From Hyphomonas sp. TMED17 (GTDB taxonomy: Bacteria > Pseudomonadota > Alphaproteobacteria > Caulobacterales > Hyphomonadaceae): 46,399 nt of DNA. Positions 42,012-46,399 of the stretch are shown piece by piece. The notes under the pieces are model-generated. The model was given only the letters and a program-made list of their open reading frames with translations. It was not told where the DNA came from and did no database searches. Each line of letters begins with the position of its first letter. Positions within the stretch are counted from its first letter, which is position 1. The translations under genes were made by a program, and so were the position numbers. Location: positions 110,784 through 157,182 of the forward strand of contig NHBW01000013.1 of assembly GCA_002172915.1 (NCBI GenBank), given 5' to 3'.

Positions 42012-42644
42012 ATGACAATACCAGTGGCTGCATACCAGAATACGCCTTGGCCGGAGCCGGACAACGTATCATCGGATGGTCGTAGACAGCGCAGTAGTCG
42101 CAGTCGGCGCCAGATTATCGAAGCGGTGTTTGATCTTTTAAAAGCTGGTGATTTGTCGCCAAGTGCCGCGGCCGTGGCGAAACAGGCAGAAGTCGGCCTA
42201 CGAACGGTATTTCGTCATTTCGAAGACATGGACAGTATTTACAATGAAATGGCCGAGCAGGCCTTTGAGGCCATCAAGCCAAAAATTGAAGTGCCGCTGG
42301 AAGCACAAACCTGGCGTGAGCAACTTATGGAAATACTCGATAAGCGGGCCGACATTTTCGAAACCGTATTCCCGATGCAAATCTGCATGCACATCAGACG
42401 GTTTAAATCCGACTTTCTGCAGGCCCAGCATGAGCGTGACCTTGCTTTGTTTGAGCAATCCTTACGTGCTGTATTGCCCGACATCATCTTGAACGATCCA
42501 CCATTGCTGGCAGCTCTAGATGTCGCCCTCGGATTTCCAACATGGCAACGACTTCGCCAGGATCAGGGCCTCACGGTCGATCAAGCAAAAGACGCTATTG
42601 CAGTCATCTTAAAAGCGTTGATTAAAGACATCCAGGACGATTAG
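42012..42644 (+). CDS. TetR/AcrR family transcriptional regulator
   Basis: A 210-residue one-component regulator. The N-terminal helix-turn-helix is at about 30-75: RSRRQIIEAVFDLLKAGDLSPSAAAVAKQAEVGLRTVFRHFEDMDSIYNEM, matching TetR_N including the VGLRTVFRHF recognition helix. The C-terminal ligand domain is unassigned, as usual. The ATG at 42012 has AAAGG immediately adjacent, so a GTG at 42024 (MAAYQNTP) may be the real start. The GST-like gene upstream is a plausible target. The 444 bases downstream (42645-43088) show no gene. Confidence 0.88.
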   Translation: MTIPVAAYQNTPWPEPDNVSSDGRRQRSSRSRRQIIEAVFDLLKAGDLSPSAAAVAKQAEVGLRTVFRHFEDMDSIYNEMAEQAFEAIKPKIEVPLEAQTWREQLMEILDKRADIFETVFPMQICMHIRRFKSDFLQAQHERDLALFEQSLRAVLPDIILNDPPLLAALDVALGFPTWQRLRQDQGLTVDQAKDAIAVILKALIKDIQDD

Positions 42645-43088
42645 TGCACGTCGCCTAGATTCAGGTCGTCTTGTTTTGGTACCGGCCGGCGGCAGCTGGC
42701 CCTCGCTACATCTGACCGCCAGAACAATCTCATTATCTCTGGTTGCCGATTGCGCGCGACACGCAGCAATAACCAGACGACTTCACGCGTCACAAATATG
42801 GCGGACCTTTCACGGCTTAGAAGTTTAGTCGCCTGCGCGAGGTCAGACCATAAGGATCGACGAGGATCAACAATGTCCGGCGACGTCGCGGAGGTTGAAT
42901 GTCGCGCTTAATACCCGGCTTAAATGTCATCCCGCTCAAAACAGTGACCACAAGCATCTTACCCCCCCTGCCATGGGTGGCATGTTTGACCTAGCCCCTG
43001 TCAGAAAAACCATTGCATCGACCGGGCCGACACGCCCGCAATGTTCAAGGCCGGATTAGCGCATAAAAATTATAGCTCGATCATGCTA

Positions 43089-43940
43089 TTAATCGGTCAA
43101 GCTTACGAGCTCACCGTCTTCCCAGACTTCCCGCAATTCTAGCACTCCATCGGCAGAATAATAGTCCCAAACGCCATGAAGTATGCCTTCCAGATATCGC
43201 CCGCTCGTCTTCAATTGTCCGGTCATGTAATAATCTTCCCAAATACCAGTTTCCTCGCCAGCGACGTATTCCCAGCGCCAACGCAACTCGCCATTTTCGT
43301 AGTATGCTTCAAATAAGCCGTTTCTCTCATCCTCAATGTATTCGTCGCGGTAGCTGAGCTGGCCATCTTCATAGTATTTTTCCCAAATACCGTTTCTCTC
43401 GCCATTAGCGTACTGATTGCGATAGCTTAATTGACCATTTTCGTAATACTCTTCCCACGGACCGTGTTTCGCACCGTCAACATATTCTGCACGGTGGCTT
43501 AACTGGCCGTTTGGATAGTAACTCTCCGATACACCGTCTATTTCACCCTCAACATATTCCCAGCTAGCGATGACTTGACCATCTGGGTAATAGGTTTCGG
43601 ACGGGCCGTTTAGTTCGCCCATGACATATTGCCTGCGCCACGATAACTGGCCGCTTTCATAATAGTCTTCCCACGCGCCGTCCTGCTTGCCGCCAACATA
43701 TTCCCCGCGGCTCATTAACTCCCCCGTCTCGAAATAAATCTCCCACAAACCGCTTTTCAGGCCGTCTTTATAAGCCCCCGCCCCCAGCTCAACTGAAACT
43801 CTTCCGGTGAAGGGCTCTGAAGAGATATCCTCATAGGTCACGCCATCTCGCTCGACCAGCTGGTCAGCGGTGACGTTTTCAGCCTGAGCATATGCTGCAA
43901 GGGCGAGGCTAAATACAAGCAGAACTAAATTTTTGAGCAT
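43089..43940 (-). CDS. Exported MORN-repeat (YwqK-like) protein with nine 24-residue repeats
   Basis: A 283-residue protein with a signal peptide (NLVLLVFSLALAAYAQA). After a short lead (DQLVERDGVTYEDISSEPFTG) come nine repeats of 24 residues with the pattern G.WE.YY..GQL.....Y..GE..., the MORN_2/YwqK type. Repeat length is almost perfectly constant. Codon-level divergence between repeats suggests an old expansion. Such proteins are thought to fold as beta-hairpin stacks and bind surfaces or partners; function here is unknown. The start at 43940 fits the signal peptide; the frame to 44069 is not used. A related MORN gene lies at 45.0-45.6 kb. Confidence 0.85.
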   Translation of the reverse strand: MLKNLVLLVFSLALAAYAQAENVTADQLVERDGVTYEDISSEPFTGRVSVELGAGAYKDGLKSGLWEIYFETGELMSRGEYVGGKQDGAWEDYYESGQLSWRRQYVMGELNGPSETYYPDGQVIASWEYVEGEIDGVSESYYPNGQLSHRAEYVDGAKHGPWEEYYENGQLSYRNQYANGERNGIWEKYYEDGQLSYRDEYIEDERNGLFEAYYENGELRWRWEYVAGEETGIWEDYYMTGQLKTSGRYLEGILHGVWDYYSADGVLELREVWEDGELVSLTD

Positions 43941-44152
43941 CTGTTTCGGCTTCCGCTTTACAAGGGGGAGGGAGTCAGGCCCTATGTATATTTTCGTATA
44001 AAAATTATTATTACGATATAAATAATCACCAATGCAATGAAATGGAGAATGATTACATAACGCACTCAATGAAGGTGTATCGAGCCACCCTCCTTATACA
44101 ATCTACTAACAGATAATTTTTAGCACAGACGAACCATTAGGCAAAGGACGTT

Positions 44153-44272
44153 ATGGAAGACAATAATACACTGCTAGCTGCAGGCATTTTAATATTTGCT
44201 ATGCTGATCATCATCGTCTTTGCATCTTTTGGCAAAAAAAGGATCCAAACTCCTTCTATCGGGCCGGACTAA
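44153..44272 (+). CDS. N-terminal membrane anchor of the Sel1-repeat gene (frame 1 of a frameshifted gene)
   Basis: A 39-codon open frame starting at ATG 44153, with AAAGGA 5 bases upstream. It encodes MEDNNTLLAAGILIF followed by a strongly hydrophobic stretch, then GKK. It then runs into a stop about 40 bases later. The Sel1 repeats continue in the -1 frame from the run of seven A at 44234-44240. Joined there, the product would read GKKKDPNSFYRAGLKAYDEGEF, a natural anchor-to-Sel1 transition. So this is very likely the true 5' end of the next gene. Confidence 0.6.
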   Translation: MEDNNTLLAAGILIFAMLIIIVFASFGKKRIQTPSIGPD

Positions 44273-44295
44273 AAGCCTATGATGAAGGCGAATTT

Positions 44296-44883
44296 TTGAC
44301 AGCTTATAAAATCTTTAAGTCACTTGCTGAACAAGGGTATATAGAAGCACAATGCAAGCTCGGATTAATGCACGATAGAGGTGAAGGCCTGCAGCAGGAC
44401 TATGCAGATGCAGTGAAATGGTACCAACGCGCCGCCGAGCAAGCGCATGTTTTAGCACAATACAATCTCGGCATTTTGCACGCTAGCGGCCAGGGCGTGC
44501 GTCAGAACTATGCTGAAGCCGCGAAATGGTACCGTAAGGCCGCCAAAAGAGGGCATGCATCAGCACAATGCAATCTTGGCTTTATGTACCATAACGGTCT
44601 GGGCGTGCTGCAGGACTATGCAAAAGCCGCGGATTTGTACCGGTCGGCGGCCGAGCAGCAAGATGCAGGAGCGCAAAGAAATCTAGGGATAATGTATGGG
44701 CATGGATGGGGCGTTCCTCAGAGCCTGGTGAAAGCTCATATGTGGGGTAATATTGCTGCCACCAATGGAGGAGACGCATCAGTTCGCGATGTAGCCGCCG
44801 AACGTATGACGAGCAAGGAGATCGCAGAGGCTCAGCAGCGCGCAAAAGTATGCTTGGCATCGAATTATAAGGATTGTGATTGA
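44296..44883 (+). CDS. Sel1-like repeat (tetratricopeptide-like) protein, main part
   Basis: A tandem Sel1-repeat protein; the frame is open well upstream of 44296, back to the A7 run at 44234-44240. At least four Sel1 units are visible: AQCKLGLMHDRGEGLQQDYADAVKWYQRAAEQ, AQYNLGILHASGQGVRQNYAEAAKWYRKAAKR, AQCNLGFMYHNGLGVLQDYAKAADLYRSAAEQ and AQRNLGIMYGHGWGVPQSLVKAHMWGNIAATN. A C-terminal AERMTSKEIAEAQQRAKVCLASNYKDC follows, the usual end of secreted Sel1 proteins. Sel1 proteins scaffold protein complexes. 44296 is only a TTG without a good ribosome site. The real start is probably 44153 through a frameshift, sequencing error or slippage. Confidence 0.8.
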   Translation: MTAYKIFKSLAEQGYIEAQCKLGLMHDRGEGLQQDYADAVKWYQRAAEQAHVLAQYNLGILHASGQGVRQNYAEAAKWYRKAAKRGHASAQCNLGFMYHNGLGVLQDYAKAADLYRSAAEQQDAGAQRNLGIMYGHGWGVPQSLVKAHMWGNIAATNGGDASVRDVAAERMTSKEIAEAQQRAKVCLASNYKDCD

Positions 44884-44998
44884 GAGGATCAGAAAAGTGG
44901 GAAGGCTTCCATGCTGGCCAAGGCTCATAGGTTGCCATCCCGATCGCGAAGCCGACCAGAAACGACAGGACCGCCAGCAGCTTCGTCCTCAGGTTCAA
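44884..44998 (-). pseudogene. Possible truncated gene with signal-peptide-like N-terminus
   Basis: On the minus strand, a TTG at 44998 opens MNLRTKLLAVLSFLVGFAIG followed by MATYEPWPAWKPSHFSD, a convincing exported N-terminus. The frame continues from the stop of the MORN gene at 45035 without another stop. After about 38 codons it runs into the antisense of the Sel1 gene, where it stops looking coding. It may be the 5' remnant of a gene cut off when the Sel1 gene arrived, or a short real protein. Confidence 0.3.
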
Positions 44999-45034
44999 AA
45001 AACGTCGCCCCCTGTCCGAACAAGACGGTGACGT

Positions 45035-45640
45035 CTAATCCTGATTATCCCGACTGAACGCAAATGCCTCCAGCTCGTCATCGATCATTGCCAGAGCCCA
45101 CGCCCGACCCGTCTCGATAGGCGCAATTAACTCACTGGATAGAACTTCACCATCAACACCCCACTGCATTTTAAGCCCGACCGGCTGGCCTAGATCGTAT
45201 TGCTCTTCGAGACGGATGTGCCCCTCATAGGAAAACTCACGCAGCGGCCCATGTCTTAAGCCATTATAATAACGCGCCTCAAACCGGCGCTCGCCATTGG
45301 GGTAGTATTTACGGGTCCAGCCAAAGCGTTTTCCGTTTTGATACCCTTCTTCCTCTAGAAGCTGGCCATTACTATACCAGGTCTGGCTCAACCCATGCTG
45401 TAGGCCATCGAGATATTCGGTCGTGCCATACCAGCCCCACTGGTCAGAATAATCGAAGGTCACGATACCCGAAACCGGACGGTTCGTTTTAAGCTCATAG
45501 GCAACACCGTCGCGAAGAGTAATGTCTGCCATCGATATCCGTGAGCTCTTAGGCAGGAGAAAATATCCGGCAATGGCCGCGACCAAAAGCAAGACCGCCA
45601 TAATGACGCCTAGCTGCGTTTTCGGAACCAGAAACTTCAT
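45035..45640 (-). CDS. Membrane-anchored MORN/YwqK-repeat protein
   Basis: A 201-residue protein with one N-terminal transmembrane helix (LGVIMAVLLLVAAIAGYFLLP). A lead similar to the larger MORN protein follows (MADITLRDGVAYELKTNRPVSG), then about five MORN_2 repeats such as GLSQTWYSNGQLLEEEGYQNGKRF and GWTRKYYPNGERRFEARYYNGLRH. GGGGGAG lies 2 bases before the ATG at 45640; the frame extending to 45739 is unlikely to be used. It is probably a diverged paralogue of the protein at 43.1-43.9 kb, here anchored rather than secreted. Its function is unknown. Confidence 0.83.
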   Translation of the reverse strand: MKFLVPKTQLGVIMAVLLLVAAIAGYFLLPKSSRISMADITLRDGVAYELKTNRPVSGIVTFDYSDQWGWYGTTEYLDGLQHGLSQTWYSNGQLLEEEGYQNGKRFGWTRKYYPNGERRFEARYYNGLRHGPLREFSYEGHIRLEEQYDLGQPVGLKMQWGVDGEVLSSELIAPIETGRAWALAMIDDELEAFAFSRDNQD

Positions 45641-45789
45641 TACTCCCCCTAAAATTTCTATGTTTGTAACAATTAGAAATAATAGTTGAAGTAAAATTAG
45701 CGTAATGAAATTTAAGGTGACCGCCGTGCGCAGCTGCATTTTCAGAATTAAATTAAAGCCGGACTGGAAGCTCCGGATGCAAAAGTGTC

Positions 45790-46299
45790 CTACTCAACAC
45801 TTATGACACCGAAGGCTGTATTAGGATGGTCGATCACTCCTACATCGCCAGGCTGGCCTTGCGCAAAATATGGATCTGGTCCGACATAAAGCGGAAATTG
45901 TCCGGTCCGGATTGGCACAAAAGTGAAAGAGACCTCACCAGCTTCGTCGAGTTCAATTGCTCGAAACCCCAGACCCTGCAAATGCAGTTCAACATGATCA
46001 ACCGTAACAAGCCGCAAATGAACATTAGACAGGAACTCTGACACCTCCAGGCGTCTGGCCAAGGTCTTTCCATTTGCGTCTTTGGCAATGCCATCACTGG
46101 ATATGGTCAACCGGTAATAATCGCCGGTAATGAGGTCGAACCGACGCGGCGTTAAAACAGGCTTGCCATCCGGGGCTGACGAAATGTCCAGACGCAACTC
46201 TACAGGCGGAAACTTCGTTAAGTTACCACCAATTTGCGCGTGACTGGCACCAGAAAGTAAGACTGCACTTATGACAGTGGAAAAAATATGTTTAATCAT
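45790..46299 (-). CDS. Secreted beta-rich protein of unknown function
   Basis: A 169-residue protein with a signal peptide (HIFSTVISAVLLSGASHA). The mature part alternates strands. Features such as FLSNVHLRLVTVDHVELHLQGLGFRAIELDEAGEVSFTFVPIRTGQFPLYVG recall a cupredoxin-like beta sandwich, where a late F.P..tG.fplyv precedes the metal loop. The copper-loop Cys-His-Met set is not present, so metal binding is doubtful. AGAGAGGA precedes the ATG. It is the first leftward gene from the window's right edge, and the following bases (46300-46399) show nothing. Confidence 0.72.
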   Translation of the reverse strand: MIKHIFSTVISAVLLSGASHAQIGGNLTKFPPVELRLDISSAPDGKPVLTPRRFDLITGDYYRLTISSDGIAKDANGKTLARRLEVSEFLSNVHLRLVTVDHVELHLQGLGFRAIELDEAGEVSFTFVPIRTGQFPLYVGPDPYFAQGQPGDVGVIDHPNTAFGVISVE

Positions 46300-46399
46300 G
46301 CCGGTCCTCTCTGATTAAATTGGTTAGCTTGAGGCGCGCTGGCCAAATCCGGATACAGCTTGGCCGCGTGAATCCGATAGGCATGGCTTTAAAAAACGT

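Noticed and set aside
1-46399. CRISPR arrays, insertion sequences, integrases or attachment sites
   Set aside because: No regularly spaced repeats, transposase or integrase frames, or long terminal inverted repeats were seen.

Overview
The window is a chromosomal segment of an alphaproteobacterium, probably marine. The strongest evidence for the class is a circularly permuted two-piece tmRNA gene at about 31.85-32.16 kb. The ligase-associated helicase/exonuclease pair, the rnd-lptC-lptA-lptB order, the envC-ctpA-rppH order and an alpha-type SspB fit the same assignment. A GH16 laminarinase-like lipoprotein suggests contact with algal glucans. I saw no insertion sequence, prophage, CRISPR array or canonical tRNA gene.

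Layout. 0-6.1 kb: the 3' end of thiE, a small DUF4282-like membrane protein, efp, suhB and a tiny membrane protein. Then come leftward genes for an HNH nuclease and the tightly coupled set ftsE-ftsX-plsC-AlkA-like glycosylase. 6.1-14.5 kb: a purine phosphoribosyltransferase; leftward envC-ctpA-rppH; rightward gpmA-purU-RibD-like deaminase followed by folE; a leftward CAP-domain protein. 14.5-20.6 kb: the translation/RNA block truB, rpsO, pnp, all leftward. Here truB is separated from rpsO by about 2.6 kb carrying a quinone oxidoreductase, an RHH-PII fusion gene and a divergent 59-residue YRG-repeat gene. 20.8-23.6 kb: rnd-lptC-lptA-lptB, without the usual rpoN-hpf-ptsN downstream. 23.7-29.9 kb: the ligase-associated helicase and exonuclease, separated by two other genes and lacking the ligase and phosphoesterase, then a Bfd-type ferredoxin with Fur-box-like sites. 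30.2-35.8 kb: class I lysyl-tRNA synthetase, permuted ssrA, sspB, two PaaI-type thioesterases, MAPEG, a RusA-like nuclease and ferrochelatase. 35.9-46.4 kb: an accessory region of lipoproteins and secreted proteins, GH16, a family 8 glycosyltransferase, a GST-like protein, a TetR regulator, two MORN/YwqK repeat proteins, a Sel1 repeat gene with an apparent frameshift, and a secreted beta-rich protein.

The most unusual locus is 18.74-19.64 kb. A ribbon-helix-helix DNA-binding domain is fused in frame to a complete PII signal-transduction domain, and a strong internal ribosome binding site could also give free PII. It is transcribed away from a 59-residue protein with three YRG motifs. The first of these repeats the six-residue core of the neighbouring PII T-loop. 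The shared intergenic region holds a near-consensus promoter with short repeats overlapping it. Together this looks like a compact nitrogen- or energy-responsive regulatory module with a T-loop-like small partner. The architecture is read directly from sequence; the function is inference.
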